Positions 24,697-41,746 of a stretch of 64,000 nt of DNA are shown piece by piece. Source of the DNA: Vulgatibacter incomptus (lineage in GTDB: Bacteria > Myxococcota > Myxococcia > Myxococcales > Vulgatibacteraceae); NCBI RefSeq assembly GCF_001263175.1, contig NZ_CP012332.1:2415501-2479500 (forward strand), in the 5' to 3' direction. The notes beneath the pieces were generated by a model. That model was not told the origin of the DNA and did not search any database. It was given only the letters and a program-made list of their open reading frames with translations. The stretch's first letter is position 1. Every line of letters begins with the position of its first letter. Position numbers and translations under genes: made by a program.

Positions 24697-25527
24697 TCAT
24701 TCCCCGACGAGATTGAAGGAGATGTCGACCGAGCGGGCCTGGTGGGTCACGGCGCCGGCGCTCACGAAGTCGGCGCCCGTGGCGGCGAGCTTCGGGAGCC
24801 GCTCGAGGCTGATGCCGCCGGAGATCTCGACGAGGGCGCGGCCCGCGATGACGCGGACGGCCTCGGTGATGGTCGCGTCGTCCATGTTGTCGAGGAGGAT
24901 CACGTCGGCGCCGGCGGCGGCGGCGCGGTCGGCCCCGGCCACGTCGACGACCTCGACCTCGATCTTGGTGAGGAGGGGCGCGCGGCCCCTCGCCCTGGCG
25001 ATGGCCGTCTCGATGGAGCCCACCGCCGCCAGGTGGTTGTCCTTGATCAGCACGCCGTCGTAGAGGGCGAAGCGGTGGTTGCGCCCGCCGCCCGCGCGGA
25101 CCGCGGCCTTCTCCAGGGCGCGGAAGCCCGGCGTGGTCTTTCGCGTATCGAGGAGCTGGAGGCGGGAGCCCGCGACCGCGTCGACCCAGCGGCGGGTGTT
25201 GGTGGCGATCCCGCAGAGGCGCTGCAGGAAGTTGAGGGCGGTGCGCTCGCCCGTGAGGAGCGCGCGCACGGGGCCCTCGGCCCTGCCGAAGACCGTCCCG
25301 GCCTCGATCACCCTTCCCTCTTCCACGAAGAAGCTCGCGCTGCAGCGCGGATCGACAGCGCGGAAGGTCCGGATCGCGGCCTCGATGCCCGCGAGGACCA
25401 TTCGCTCCTTGCACAGGAACTCGGCGGCGCCCATCGCGCCGTCGGGGATCAGGGCCTCGGTGGTGAGGTCGCCGGGACCGATGTCCTCCGCGAGCGCCAG
25501 ATCGATGAGCCTGTCGAGTGCGTCCAT
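24697..25527 (-). CDS. nadC: Nicotinate-nucleotide pyrophosphorylase (carboxylating)
   Basis: Quinolinate phosphoribosyltransferase of de novo NAD synthesis: quinolinate plus PRPP gives nicotinate mononucleotide, CO2 and pyrophosphate. 276 aa, normal length. Motifs are LAEDIGPGDLTTEALIPDG at the N-terminus, TGERTALNFLQRLCGIAT, DTRKTTPGFRALEK, AVRAGGGRNHRFALYDGVLI followed by KDNH, EVEVVDVA, VILLDNMDD and ISGGISLERLP. The ATG at 25527 is chosen from homology and from GGGAAGAG just before it. It lies 98 bases downstream of valS in the same direction and may be co-transcribed. Confidence 0.95.
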   Translation of the reverse strand: MDALDRLIDLALAEDIGPGDLTTEALIPDGAMGAAEFLCKERMVLAGIEAAIRTFRAVDPRCSASFFVEEGRVIEAGTVFGRAEGPVRALLTGERTALNFLQRLCGIATNTRRWVDAVAGSRLQLLDTRKTTPGFRALEKAAVRAGGGRNHRFALYDGVLIKDNHLAAVGSIETAIARARGRAPLLTKIEVEVVDVAGADRAAAAGADVILLDNMDDATITEAVRVIAGRALVEISGGISLERLPKLAATGADFVSAGAVTHQARSVDISFNLVGE

Positions 25528-25625
25528 GTCTCTTCCCTTCGATGATCGATCAACGAGGCCGCGCGCCGGTTCGCGACGGACGTCCGCGCGCGCGGACGCC
25601 TCGTCGTCGACTGGCTCCTCGGTCA

Positions 25626-28292
25626 TCAGCCCTTCGAGATCCGCTCCTGGTTCTCGCGGATCTTCCCGAGCCTCGCCTGCATCTCCTGGGCGAGGGCGCG
25701 ATCCTTCTCGATCACCTCCGGCGGCGCCTTGGCGACGAAGCCCGGATTGCCGAGGCGCTTCTCGAGCTTTTCGAGGTCGATGGCGAGCTTCTGCTCCTCC
25801 TTGGCGAGCTTCGCGAGGAGCTCGGCGCGATCGACGAGACCGGTGATTGGCAGCCGGAGCTCGACGCCCCGGACGAGCACGGAGGGGCTCTCCTCGGGCC
25901 AGCCCTTCGCCCTGGGGACGAAGGCCTTCACCTTGGCGAGGCGGCCCAGCCAGATGGCGCGATCCTCGAGCCACGAGGCGGTCGCGGCATCGGCGTCGAA
26001 GTAGAGCTCGACCTCGGCGCCCTCCGGCACCGAGAGCTCCACCCGCAGCGAGCGCACGGCCTGGACGATCTCGATCAGCGTGTCGAAGCGGTCGGCCTCG
26101 GCGTCCTCCATGCGATCGGGATCCGGCGAGGGATAGGCCGCGATCATCAGGGAGGCCGGGTCGCCCTCGGCCCGCGGGAGCTTCTGCCAGATCTCCTCGG
26201 TGACGAAGGGCATGAAGGGATGCAGGAGGCGCAGGCTGCCGTCGAGGACGTCGCGGAGCACGCGGGCCGACGCGGCCTTCTCCTCGGGCGTCCCCTCGTA
26301 GAGCCGGGGCTTCACGAGCTCGATGTACCAGTCGCAGAGCTCGCGCCAGATGAACTGGTAGACGCGGTTCGAGGCCTCGTTGAAGCGGAAGGACTCGAGC
26401 GCCTCGATCACCTCGGCGGAGGCGCGGTGGAAGCGCGTGAGGATCCAGCGATCCGCGTCGGAGATCATCGCCTCGTCGAGGGGCCTCGACATGTCGACGG
26501 CGCCCATATGGAGCATCGAGAAGCGGGCGGCGTTCCAGATCTTGTTGGCGAAGGCCTTGTAGCCCGCCACGCGCTCCAGGGAGAGCTTGATGTCGCGGCC
26601 CTGCGCCGTCATCGCGGCGAGGGTGAAGCGCAGCGCGTCGGCGCCGTACTTCTCGGTGACCTCGAGGGGATCGATCACGTTCCCCTTGGTCTTCGACATC
26701 TTCTCGCCCTTCTCGTCCCGGACCATCGGGTGGAGGAAGACGGTCTGGAAGGGCACCTTCCCCATGAAGTGGAGGCCCATCATCATCATCCGGGCGACCC
26801 AGAAGAAGATGATGTCGAAGCCGGTCTCCATCACGGTGGTGGGATAGAAGGTCTCGAGGGACTTGGTCTGCTCCGGCCAGCCGAGGGTCGAGAAGGGCCA
26901 CAGGCCCGACGAGAACCACGTGTCGAGGACGTCGTCGTCCTGGCGCAGCTCGGCCTTGCCGCAGGTCCCGCAAGCCGCCGGGGCCTCGCGGGCCACGTTG
27001 ACGTGCCCGTCGGCGCAGTACCAGGCGGGGATGCGGTGGCCCCACCAGAGCTGGCGGCTGATGCACCAGTCGTGGATGTCGCGCATCCACGACATGTAGG
27101 TGTTGGTCCAGCTCTCGGGGATGAAGACCGTGTCGCCCTGCTCCACCGCTTCGATCGCGGGCTTCGCGAGGGGCTCCATCTTCACGTACCACTGCGTGGA
27201 GAGCCAGGGCTCGACCACCGTGTTGCAGCGCTGGCAGCGGCCGAGCGGGAGAATGTGCTCCTTCTCGCCGCGCGCGAGGCCGAGCTCGGCGAGCTTCTCC
27301 TTCACCGCCGCACGGGCCGCGAAGCGATCCATGCCGGCGAAGGGGCCGCCGTTCTCGTTGAGCTTCCCGGTCGCGTCGAGGACGTTGATCATCTCGAGGC
27401 CGTGGCGCTTGCCCACCTCGAAGTCGTTGAAGTCGTGGGCGGGCGTGATCTTCACCGCGCCGGTGCCGAAGGCGGGATCCACGAGGATCGAGTCGCCGAC
27501 GATCGGGATCTCACGGTCGGCGAACGGGTGTTTCACCGTCTTACCGATGAGCCCCTTGTAGCGCTCGTCGTCGGGGTGCACGGCCACCGCGGTGTCGCCG
27601 AGCATGGTCTCGGGACGGGTGGTGGCGACGACGATCTCGCCGGAGCCGTCCGAGAGCTGGTAGGCGAACTCGAAGAGCTCGCCCTTGGCGCCCTCCTCGT
27701 GCTCCACCTCGAGGTCGGAGAGCGCGGTCCGATCGTTCGGGCACCAGTTGATCAGCCGGCTGGCCTGGTAGATCAGGCCCTCCTCGTAGAGGCGGACGAA
27801 GACCTCCCTGACGGCCTTCGAGAGCCCGTCGTCCATGGTGAAGCGCTCGCGCTCCCAGTCGGCTGAGGCGCCCAGGACCTCGAGCTGCTTCGTGATGCGG
27901 CTGCCGTACTTCTCCTTCCACGCCCAGATCCGCTCCAGGAACTTCTCGCGGCCCAGGTCGTGGCGGGAGAGGCCCTCGGTCTTCTTGAGCTCCCGCTCCA
28001 CGATCATCTGCGTGGCGATGCCCGCGTGATCCACGCCAGGCAGCCACATGGCGTTGAAGCCGCTCATCCGCTTCCAGCGGGTGAGGACGTCCTGGAGCGT
28101 GACGAAGACGGCGTGGCCCATGTGCAGGGAGCCGGTCACGTTCGGCGGCGGCATCACGATGGAGAACGGGGGCTTGTCGGAGCTCTCGTCCGCGTGGAAG
28201 AGGCCGCGCTCGAGCCAGAAGCGGTACCAGCGCTGCTCGACGTCGCCGGGCTCGTAGCCCTTGGGAAGCTCGGGGTGGGTCTGGGTGGTCAT
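25626..28292 (-). CDS. valS: Valyl-tRNA synthetase
   Basis: Class I aminoacyl-tRNA synthetase charging tRNA-Val, 888 aa. The HIGH-type motif is PPPNVTGSLHMGHA near residue 45. The CP1 editing domain includes ATTRPETMLGDTAVAVHPDD and TGAVKITPAHDFNDFEVG. The KMSKS-type motif is KMSKTKGNVIDPLE near residue 530. An anticodon-binding domain (FMPFVTEEIWQKLP) and a C-terminal coiled-coil arm (LLAKLAKEEQKLAIDLEKLE) complete the family layout. The start MTTQTHPELPKGYEP at 28292 is preferred over a Met 12 codons upstream. No T-box or other leader was recognised. Confidence 0.96.
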   Translation of the reverse strand: MTTQTHPELPKGYEPGDVEQRWYRFWLERGLFHADESSDKPPFSIVMPPPNVTGSLHMGHAVFVTLQDVLTRWKRMSGFNAMWLPGVDHAGIATQMIVERELKKTEGLSRHDLGREKFLERIWAWKEKYGSRITKQLEVLGASADWERERFTMDDGLSKAVREVFVRLYEEGLIYQASRLINWCPNDRTALSDLEVEHEEGAKGELFEFAYQLSDGSGEIVVATTRPETMLGDTAVAVHPDDERYKGLIGKTVKHPFADREIPIVGDSILVDPAFGTGAVKITPAHDFNDFEVGKRHGLEMINVLDATGKLNENGGPFAGMDRFAARAAVKEKLAELGLARGEKEHILPLGRCQRCNTVVEPWLSTQWYVKMEPLAKPAIEAVEQGDTVFIPESWTNTYMSWMRDIHDWCISRQLWWGHRIPAWYCADGHVNVAREAPAACGTCGKAELRQDDDVLDTWFSSGLWPFSTLGWPEQTKSLETFYPTTVMETGFDIIFFWVARMMMMGLHFMGKVPFQTVFLHPMVRDEKGEKMSKTKGNVIDPLEVTEKYGADALRFTLAAMTAQGRDIKLSLERVAGYKAFANKIWNAARFSMLHMGAVDMSRPLDEAMISDADRWILTRFHRASAEVIEALESFRFNEASNRVYQFIWRELCDWYIELVKPRLYEGTPEEKAASARVLRDVLDGSLRLLHPFMPFVTEEIWQKLPRAEGDPASLMIAAYPSPDPDRMEDAEADRFDTLIEIVQAVRSLRVELSVPEGAEVELYFDADAATASWLEDRAIWLGRLAKVKAFVPRAKGWPEESPSVLVRGVELRLPITGLVDRAELLAKLAKEEQKLAIDLEKLEKRLGNPGFVAKAPPEVIEKDRALAQEMQARLGKIRENQERISKG

Positions 28293-28395
28293 GGTCGCAG
28301 AGAAAAGCAGGCCGCCCGAGCGCGTCAAGCGCTTCGTGGCGGCCGTCGAAGGGGATCCGTACGAAACGGGCGCCCGAGGCGCCCGCGTGAGGGCC

Positions 28396-30291
28396 TCAGG
28401 CGCCGATCTTCCGCTCGCGCACCAGGCGCTCGAGCTCGTCTTTGATGATGGTCTCGGCGAGCTGGGGCACGACCTCCCAGGCGATCCGCTCGATCACCTC
28501 GCGGGCGACCGCGGCCACCTGCTGCCGGAGGAGCGCCTCGGCGACCTGCGGGACCACTTCCCAGCCGATCTTCTCGACGAGGTCGCGGGGGACGGCGCCA
28601 GCGGTGGACTCGACCGCGGCGGCGGCAGCCTGGGCAGAAACAGGGGCGACCTCAGCGACGCGTGCAGCCGGGGCAGCAGGTGCGACCGGGGCAGCAGGTG
28701 CGACCGGGACAGCCGGGGTGACCGGTGCAACCGGGACAACCGGAACAGCCGAGGCGACCGGCGCAACCGGGTCAGCAGGTGCGACCGGGACCGCCGGGGC
28801 GACCGGTGCATCCGGGGTAACCGGGGCGGGCGGATCCACGTCGAGATCTTCGAAGCTCTCGACCTGCGGATCCGTGTTCGCCGGGAGCCCGCCAAAGATC
28901 GACTCCGGCGCATCGAGGGCGAACCCGCCGATGCCCATGCCGGCCGTCGTCGCCACCGGCTGGAACGCGTTCGCGGGTCCGGCGCTCTGGAAGACGCCGA
29001 AGAGCGAACCTTCGGCGATCTCCTTCGTAGGGGCCGCCGGGGCGGCGCTCCCGCTCGGATTCGAGAGGATCGTGGTCTCGAGCTCGATCGACCCGCCCTC
29101 GGAGAGCCAGCCCTCGTTTGCGTCGACTGGGTCGTCGAGAGAAATCTCCTCCTCGAGACCGCCATTCGATGGAGCGGCGATCTGGACGGTCGGCTCCTCC
29201 GGGAGCTCAATCTCGAGGTTGGCCTCCGGCAGCGCCGAAAGGTCGACCTCGGCAGGGGCGGCCGGTCCTGCCGACAGGTCGATGTCGGGGATCGCCTCCG
29301 GACCCGCCGAGAGGTCGATCTCGGGGATGGCCGCCGACCAATCGTCATCCAGGTTGCCCGAGAACGTCGGCTCCTCGAGCTCGCCCCACACGACGCCGTC
29401 CGAGGACGCATCCGGCTCCGGGGAGGCAGCCGGCGTCACGACCGATGCAGCGAACGGCTCGGCCATCGTCGCGGCGACCGGGGCAGCGACGGGCGCGGCG
29501 ATCGGCGGAGCGGCCGGGGCCCCGACCGGCGAGGCCATCGGCGCGGCGACCGGAGAGGCGACCGAGAACGGCGAGGAGAAGGACACGCCGGGCTTTGCCA
29601 CCGGCGGGAGCATTCCGCCCATGGGCGTACCGCCCGCGGGGAACGAGGGCGCCCCGGGCGGCTCGAACAGGGGAGTGGGCCGAGGCGACGAGACGGGCCC
29701 AAGCGGCGCGCCCCCGAACACCGACGGTCCGGCCGCCGGCACCGGCGTCGACGCCGCCGCCACACCGGGGAACGTTGGCACCGACGGGGCCAGGGGGGCC
29801 GCCACCGGTGCCGAGATCGGGCGCGGAGGAGCTGCCGGCTGCGGCTGCAGCCCCGCAGGGACCGGGATCGTCGGGATGCGAGGGCCGGTCGCGGCCGGAG
29901 CCGCCACCGCGGGGGCCTGCTCCCCGCCGCCGGCGAGCTTCCGCACCGCTTCGATGAACGCGGCGGTCTCGAAGGGCTTGGAGAGCCGCCCGTCCGCCCG
30001 GACCATCCGGGCCCGCTCCTCGTCGAAGTCCTCGAAGGCCCCCGAGAGGAGGAGCACGGGGATGTGCTGCGTGGCGGGATCGGACTTCAGCGCGTGGCAG
30101 ACCTCGTAACCGGTCTTGCCCGGCATCACCACGTCGGCGACGACGATCGCCGGCCCGAGCTCCCGCGCCTTCGCGATGGCGTCGTCGCCGTTGGTCACCG
30201 CGGCGACCGTGAGGTTCTCGTGGGCGACAGTGATCGAGACCACCTTGTGCATGGTGATCGAGTCGTCCGCGAGCAGCAGCGTGCGGGCCAT
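28396..30291 (-). CDS. Response regulator with long Ala/Pro/Val linker and duplicated C-terminal motif
   Basis: 631 aa. Residues 1-120 form a canonical receiver: acidic pocket Asp9/Asp10, phospho-acceptor Asp53 in [23 protein letters not shown] and Lys in RLSKPF. A long disordered region follows (about 125-565): Pro/Ala-rich, then acidic segments with repeated [11 protein letters not shown] / [11 protein letters not shown], then a VPVAP/APVAP repeat array. The C-terminal 65 residues contain two copies of a helix motif, [16 protein letters not shown] and [16 protein letters not shown], that I associate with deltaproteobacterial/myxobacterial receiver proteins. No DNA-binding domain is visible, so it likely signals by protein contacts. 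It is divergent from the TPR-metallopeptidase gene. Confidence 0.75.
   Translation of the reverse strand: MARTLLLADDSITMHKVVSITVAHENLTVAAVTNGDDAIAKARELGPAIVVADVVMPGKTGYEVCHALKSDPATQHIPVLLLSGAFEDFDEERARMVRADGRLSKPFETAAFIEAVRKLAGGGEQAPAVAAPAATGPRIPTIPVPAGLQPQPAAPPRPISAPVAAPLAPSVPTFPGVAAASTPVPAAGPSVFGGAPLGPVSSPRPTPLFEPPGAPSFPAGGTPMGGMLPPVAKPGVSFSSPFSVASPVAAPMASPVGAPAAPPIAAPVAAPVAATMAEPFAASVVTPAASPEPDASSDGVVWGELEEPTFSGNLDDDWSAAIPEIDLSAGPEAIPDIDLSAGPAAPAEVDLSALPEANLEIELPEEPTVQIAAPSNGGLEEEISLDDPVDANEGWLSEGGSIELETTILSNPSGSAAPAAPTKEIAEGSLFGVFQSAGPANAFQPVATTAGMGIGGFALDAPESIFGGLPANTDPQVESFEDLDVDPPAPVTPDAPVAPAVPVAPADPVAPVASAVPVVPVAPVTPAVPVAPAAPVAPAAPAARVAEVAPVSAQAAAAAVESTAGAVPRDLVEKIGWEVVPQVAEALLRQQVAAVAREVIERIAWEVVPQLAETIIKDELERLVRERKIGA
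28650..28830 (-). repeat. Tandem degenerate repeat encoding the VAP array
   Basis: Short units of about 15-18 bases built on GACCGG(G)GCAGC and GGTGCAACCGGG recur more than ten times. They encode the Val-Ala-Pro repeats of the receiver protein (about residues 490-550). The periodicity follows codons, so this is a coding repeat and not a CRISPR array. It is a likely site of length variation. Confidence 0.7.
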
Positions 30292-30312
30292 CCTGGCTCT
30301 CCCGGCAATGCG

Positions 30313-30330
30313 GTTTTCGCTAACGAAAAC
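30313..30330. promoter_or_regulatory. Palindrome between divergent genes
   Basis: GTTTTCG and CGAAAAC pair perfectly around CTAA, in the 192-bp gap between the receiver gene (minus) and the TPR-metallopeptidase gene (plus), 22 bases upstream of the receiver start codon. It is A/T-rich in a GC-rich context. It could be an operator or a leader hairpin. A TTGACA hexamer on the minus strand lies roughly 45 bases further upstream, but no clear -10 box follows it. Confidence 0.35.
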
Positions 30331-30483
30331 GTGCGAAAGTGGGAATCCATCCTCCACAAGACCCGGCCATTGTCAACGTTTGGGATGCGGCGGTTCACCG
30401 TTCCCGAGGCCGGCGGAAGGCCTCCCGGCCCCCGAAATTCAGCAGGTTGCCCCCTTCGCTCGAGGCTCCTAGACTCCCGGCCC

Positions 30484-31539
30484 ATGGCTACCCGATCCGA
30501 TGAAAGACTCGAGGCGCTCCTCCGCGAGAGCGCCCGCTCCCTCGATGCTGGCAACCTCGACGAATCCCTTGCCCGCGCCGAGGAGGCCGTCGACCTCGCC
30601 CCGCGCTCGGGAGCGGCCCACTGCGCCAAGGCGGAGGCCCTGGCGGCCCTCGATCGCGACGAAGAGGCCATCTCCTCCTTCGATCGCGCCATCGCCCTCG
30701 ACAAGAACGACCTCGACGCGATCTGGGGCGCAGCCGAGCTCTTCGTCACGCGCATGGGCGAGGATCCCGCCGTGCTGGAGCGGGGCCTGACCCTCTGCCG
30801 CCGGGGCGCGAAGATCGCCCGCAGGCGCGGCGAAGAGGAGATCGCCGCCGAGCTCTCCTTCCTGGAGGCGATCGCGCTCTCGGCCCTCGGCGAGCCCGCC
30901 GCCGCCCTTACCCTTCTGGACGAGGTCCGCGGAATCCTCGGTGACGATCCCGAGCTGCTGCTCGAGAGGGCCTTCGCCCTCTTCGAGCTCTGCCGCTTCG
31001 ACGACGTGCAGCAGGAGCTCGAGAGCCTGCTCCGCGAGGAGCCGGACCTGGCGTGGGCCCACCATTACCTGGGCCTGGTCGCCGAGCGCAGCGACGACCT
31101 CCGTCTCGCCGAGAAACACTTCGCCAAGGCGAGGGAGCTCTCCCCCGAGGACTTCCCGGAGCCGGTTCGCCTCACCGAGACCGAGTTCGACGAGGTCGTC
31201 GAGGAGGCGCTGAAGGAGCTGCCGGATCAGGTGCGCCGCTACCTCTCCAACGTCGCCATCGCCGTCGAGCCGCTCCCGCGTCTCGAGGAGATCCAGGGTC
31301 CGGATCCGCTCTCCCCATCCATCCTCGGCGTCTTCCGAGGCAGCCCGCTCAAGGACAAGGGCACTTTCGACCCCTGGTCCCACTTCCCGAACTCGATCGT
31401 CCTCTACCAGCGGAATCTCGAGCGCTTCGCCGTCGACCGAGAGGAGCTGATCGACGAGATCGGCGTCACCCTCCTCCACGAGGTGGGTCACTTCCTCGGC
31501 TTCGACGAGGACGACCTTCGCGAGCGCGACCTGCACTGA
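30484..31539 (+). CDS. TPR protein with C-terminal zincin-type metallopeptidase domain
   Basis: 351 aa. Residues about 1-220 contain TPR-like helix pairs (LDAGNLDESLARAEEAVDLA, SGAAHCAKAEALAALDRDEE, AISSFDRAIALDKNDLDAIW, PDLAWAHHYLGLVAERSDDL). The last 120 residues resemble the minimal zincin family (DUF1025/PF06262 type): EEALKELPDQVRRYLSNVAI, ILGVFRGSPL, NSIVLYQRNLERF and the metal-binding HEVGHFLGFDEDDL with His332, Glu333 and His336. The protein ends almost immediately after this motif, as in that family. TPR fusion suggests recruitment of specific partners. ATG at 30484 follows CCCGGCCC with no strong Shine-Dalgarno sequence. A hairpin lies after the stop. Confidence 0.78.
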   Translation: MATRSDERLEALLRESARSLDAGNLDESLARAEEAVDLAPRSGAAHCAKAEALAALDRDEEAISSFDRAIALDKNDLDAIWGAAELFVTRMGEDPAVLERGLTLCRRGAKIARRRGEEEIAAELSFLEAIALSALGEPAAALTLLDEVRGILGDDPELLLERAFALFELCRFDDVQQELESLLREEPDLAWAHHYLGLVAERSDDLRLAEKHFAKARELSPEDFPEPVRLTETEFDEVVEEALKELPDQVRRYLSNVAIAVEPLPRLEEIQGPDPLSPSILGVFRGSPLKDKGTFDPWSHFPNSIVLYQRNLERFAVDREELIDEIGVTLLHEVGHFLGFDEDDLRERDLH

Positions 31540-31552
31540 GCTTCGCCGAGGG

Positions 31553-31574
31553 GCGCGATCCCAAGGGATCGCGC
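31553..31574. terminator. Hairpin between convergent genes
   Basis: GCGCGATCCC (31553-31562) and GGGATCGCGC (31565-31574) form a perfect inverted repeat with only two central bases, 14 bases after the TPR-metallopeptidase stop and just before the stop of the convergent cytochrome gene. It may end transcription from both sides. Confidence 0.5.
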
Positions 31575-31592
31575 TCCGAATCCCGCGGCTGA

Positions 31593-32501
31593 TCAACGCG
31601 AGCCGAAAGGCTTCGCCGGCACGCTCCTCACGTAGGCCCAGAGGGCGTGGAGCTCCGTTTCGTCCAGGTTCCGGAAGTTCTTCCACGGCATGAAGGGGTC
31701 GAGCTCGCGCCCGTCGGGCCGCCTCCCCTCCCGGAGAGCGCGAACGAAGTCCGCCTCCGTCCACTTGCCGATCCCGGTCGCCTCGTCGGGCGTGAGGTTC
31801 GCCGGCACCGGCAGGCTCGCCGGCGCGCCGGGCGGCGGGCCCCCGCCGAGCCCTTCGCCATGACACCCCTGGCACTGGACCTTCGCGAGGTATCGCCCGT
31901 ACTCCTTCGTCGCCTCCGGCTCGGAGACGGCCTCCCTCGGCGCCGCGTGGTCGATCGAGTTCGCGGCCAGCAGAGGAAAGACCTCGAGCGCCGTGAGCAC
32001 GTACAGCAGGGGCTTGATCCGGTGGGGCGGGAGCTCCCGATCGACCGGTGCGGCCGTCTTCGCGAAGGCGATGATCGCGGACAGATCCCGATCGCTGAGG
32101 AAGTAATACTCGTTCGCCGGCATGATGACGATGGGCCTGCCGTCCCGCTTCACGCCGTGGCGGATGGCCCGCACCCAGTCCGCATCGCGGAATCCCTCGA
32201 CCACCGATCCCCTACCCAGGGTGATGTTCGGTGCGTAGAGAGAGCCGAGCGCCGGATCGTCGAGGACGACCCCTCCACCCAGATCCGCGCCGTGGCACTC
32301 CGCGCACCCGCGGGCCGCCAACAGTCTCCTCCCCTCCTCGATCACCTCCGGTTTGGAGCCGATGGCGAGAGGCTCGTCGGGCACCTGGTGGACCCGCGCC
32401 ATCGCGCGCTTCGCGACCAGGACGGCACCCCCCACCCCGATCGACGCTACGAGCAACAACCCCAATACGGCGATTCCCACCCACTTCGCGATGCGACGCA
32501 T
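31593..32501 (-). CDS. Membrane-anchored diheme c-type cytochrome
   Basis: 302 aa. An N-terminal signal anchor (residues about 7-30) is followed by two cytochrome c domains. The first has haem-binding CAECH near residue 66, with a later Met in IVIMPANEYYFLSDRDLSAI as likely axial ligand. The second has CQGCH near residue 206 and PFMPWKNFRNLDETELHALW with a candidate Met ligand. Both domains end in the usual aromatic helix (LSAIIAFAKTA; LHALWAYVRSVP). It probably carries electrons at the periplasmic face of the inner membrane. No oxidase or dehydrogenase partner gene is adjacent, so the partner is unknown. Confidence 0.88.
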   Translation of the reverse strand: MRRIAKWVGIAVLGLLLVASIGVGGAVLVAKRAMARVHQVPDEPLAIGSKPEVIEEGRRLLAARGCAECHGADLGGGVVLDDPALGSLYAPNITLGRGSVVEGFRDADWVRAIRHGVKRDGRPIVIMPANEYYFLSDRDLSAIIAFAKTAAPVDRELPPHRIKPLLYVLTALEVFPLLAANSIDHAAPREAVSEPEATKEYGRYLAKVQCQGCHGEGLGGGPPPGAPASLPVPANLTPDEATGIGKWTEADFVRALREGRRPDGRELDPFMPWKNFRNLDETELHALWAYVRSVPAKPFGSR

Positions 32502-32573
32502 GTGTGTCCCCCAACCACAAAAACCGACGCCGCCTTTGACACGCTACGCACCTCCCCGATCAATCGAAATCGC

Positions 32574-32626
32574 GAAAAAAGAAGGCCGGGTGGTCGCGTG
32601 GTGAACGCGACCATCCGGCCTTCTTT
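32574..32626 (-). terminator. Strong intrinsic terminator of the rpoBC operon
   Basis: A long stem (arms about 32581-32599 and 32605-32623, starting GAAGGCCGG and ending CCGGCCTTC, with one mismatch) lies 26 bases beyond the rpoC stop on the minus strand and is followed there by a run of T residues (AAAAAA at 32575-32580 on the plus strand). This is a textbook Rho-independent terminator for the ribosomal/RNA polymerase block. Confidence 0.9.
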
Positions 32627-32651
32627 GAAGCTTAGGTAGTCGAGCGGAGCC

Positions 32652-36788
<4,137 letters not shown>

Positions 36789-36904
36789 GTCCTGCCTCCC
36801 ACGGGGCGGAGGGATCGATCATGCGATCCGCCCGCCCGGGAAATCGATTGCACTTCGGCGACGATCCTGGAGAGCGCGGCCTCTTCCCGGGGCCGCGCCC
36901 TTCG

Positions 36905-41128
<4,224 letters not shown>

Positions 41129-41214
41129 CTAGCGGTCGCTCCCCTTGACAGGCTGGGTTCTCCGCCGCGCCCACATCATCGGGACGACGAGCCACGGCGG
41201 CTCAAACTCGAACG

Positions 41215-41251
41215 GCGCTGGCGGAAGCGGGATCCCCGCTACCGCCAGCGC
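41215..41251 (-). promoter_or_regulatory. Stem-loop between rplL and rpoB (attenuator or processing site)
   Basis: A stem of 17 positions is formed by arms beginning GCGCTGGCGG and ending CCGCCAGCGC, with an inner AGCGGG/CCCGCT stem, one mismatch and a three-base loop, in the 162-bp gap between rplL and rpoB. No T tract follows on the minus strand. In E. coli the same gap contains an attenuator and an RNase III site that set the ratio of ribosomal protein to polymerase mRNA; an analogous role is inferred here. Confidence 0.6.
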
Positions 41252-41290
41252 TTCATGCGTACTTCCGGATCCTGCTGGCGGAAACCGGAA

Positions 41291-41668
41291 TTACTTGATC
41301 TCCACGGTCGCGCCGGCGGCCGTGAGGATCTCCTTCATCTTGGCGGCCTCTTCCTTGTTCACGCCTTCCTTGACGGTCTTGGGCGCGGCCTCGACGAGAT
41401 CCTTGGCCTCCTTGAGGCCCAGGCCGGTGATCGTACGGATCTCCTTGATCACGTTGATCTTCTTGTCGCCGGCGTTGGCGAGGATGACGGTGAACTCCGT
41501 CTGCTCCTCGGCGGGGGCCGCAGCGGCGCCGCCAGCGGCGGGCATCGCCATCATCGCGGGAGCAGCGGCGGAGACGCCCCACTTCTCCTCGAGGGTCTTG
41601 ACGAGCTCGGCGGCCTCCATGACGGTGAGGCTCGAGAGCTGCTCAACGATCGCGTTCAGATCTGCCAT
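41291..41668 (-). CDS. rplL: 50S ribosomal protein L7/L12
   Basis: Stalk protein of the large ribosomal subunit that recruits translation factors, 125 aa. The N-terminal dimerisation helices ([20 protein letters not shown]), an Ala/Gly/Pro-rich hinge (residues about 35-55) and the C-terminal factor-binding domain ([40 protein letters not shown]) are all present. The start MADLNA at 41668 has AGGATGAAG in front; a Met five codons upstream is less likely. It lies 78 bases after rplJ, with which it is translationally and functionally linked. Confidence 0.97.
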   Translation of the reverse strand: MADLNAIVEQLSSLTVMEAAELVKTLEEKWGVSAAAPAMMAMPAAGGAAAAPAEEQTEFTVILANAGDKKINVIKEIRTITGLGLKEAKDLVEAAPKTVKEGVNKEEAAKMKEILTAAGATVEIK

Positions 41669-41746
41669 TTCTTCATCCTTCACTGCGGGGCCTGGGCGCC
41701 AACACGGGCTGCAACCGGCCCCCTGAGATAGTTTCGAACCAGACGA

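Noticed and set aside
24697-27192. An apparent N-terminal extension of NadC by more than 550 residues
   Set aside because: The extension is an out-of-frame reading of valS. NadC homology begins exactly at the ATG at 25527.
28650-28830. Regular short repeats that could suggest a CRISPR array
   Set aside because: Units are contiguous, degenerate and codon-phased (Val-Ala-Pro), with no unique spacers.
28261-30480. Long plus-strand open frame upstream of the TPR-metallopeptidase
   Set aside because: It lies opposite the receiver gene, has Arg/Gly/Asp-rich shadow composition, and the homologous protein starts at 30484.
41129-41165. TTGACA near 41154 as an rpoB promoter
   Set aside because: The hexamer reads on the plus strand, opposite to rpoB transcription, and no -10 box follows.
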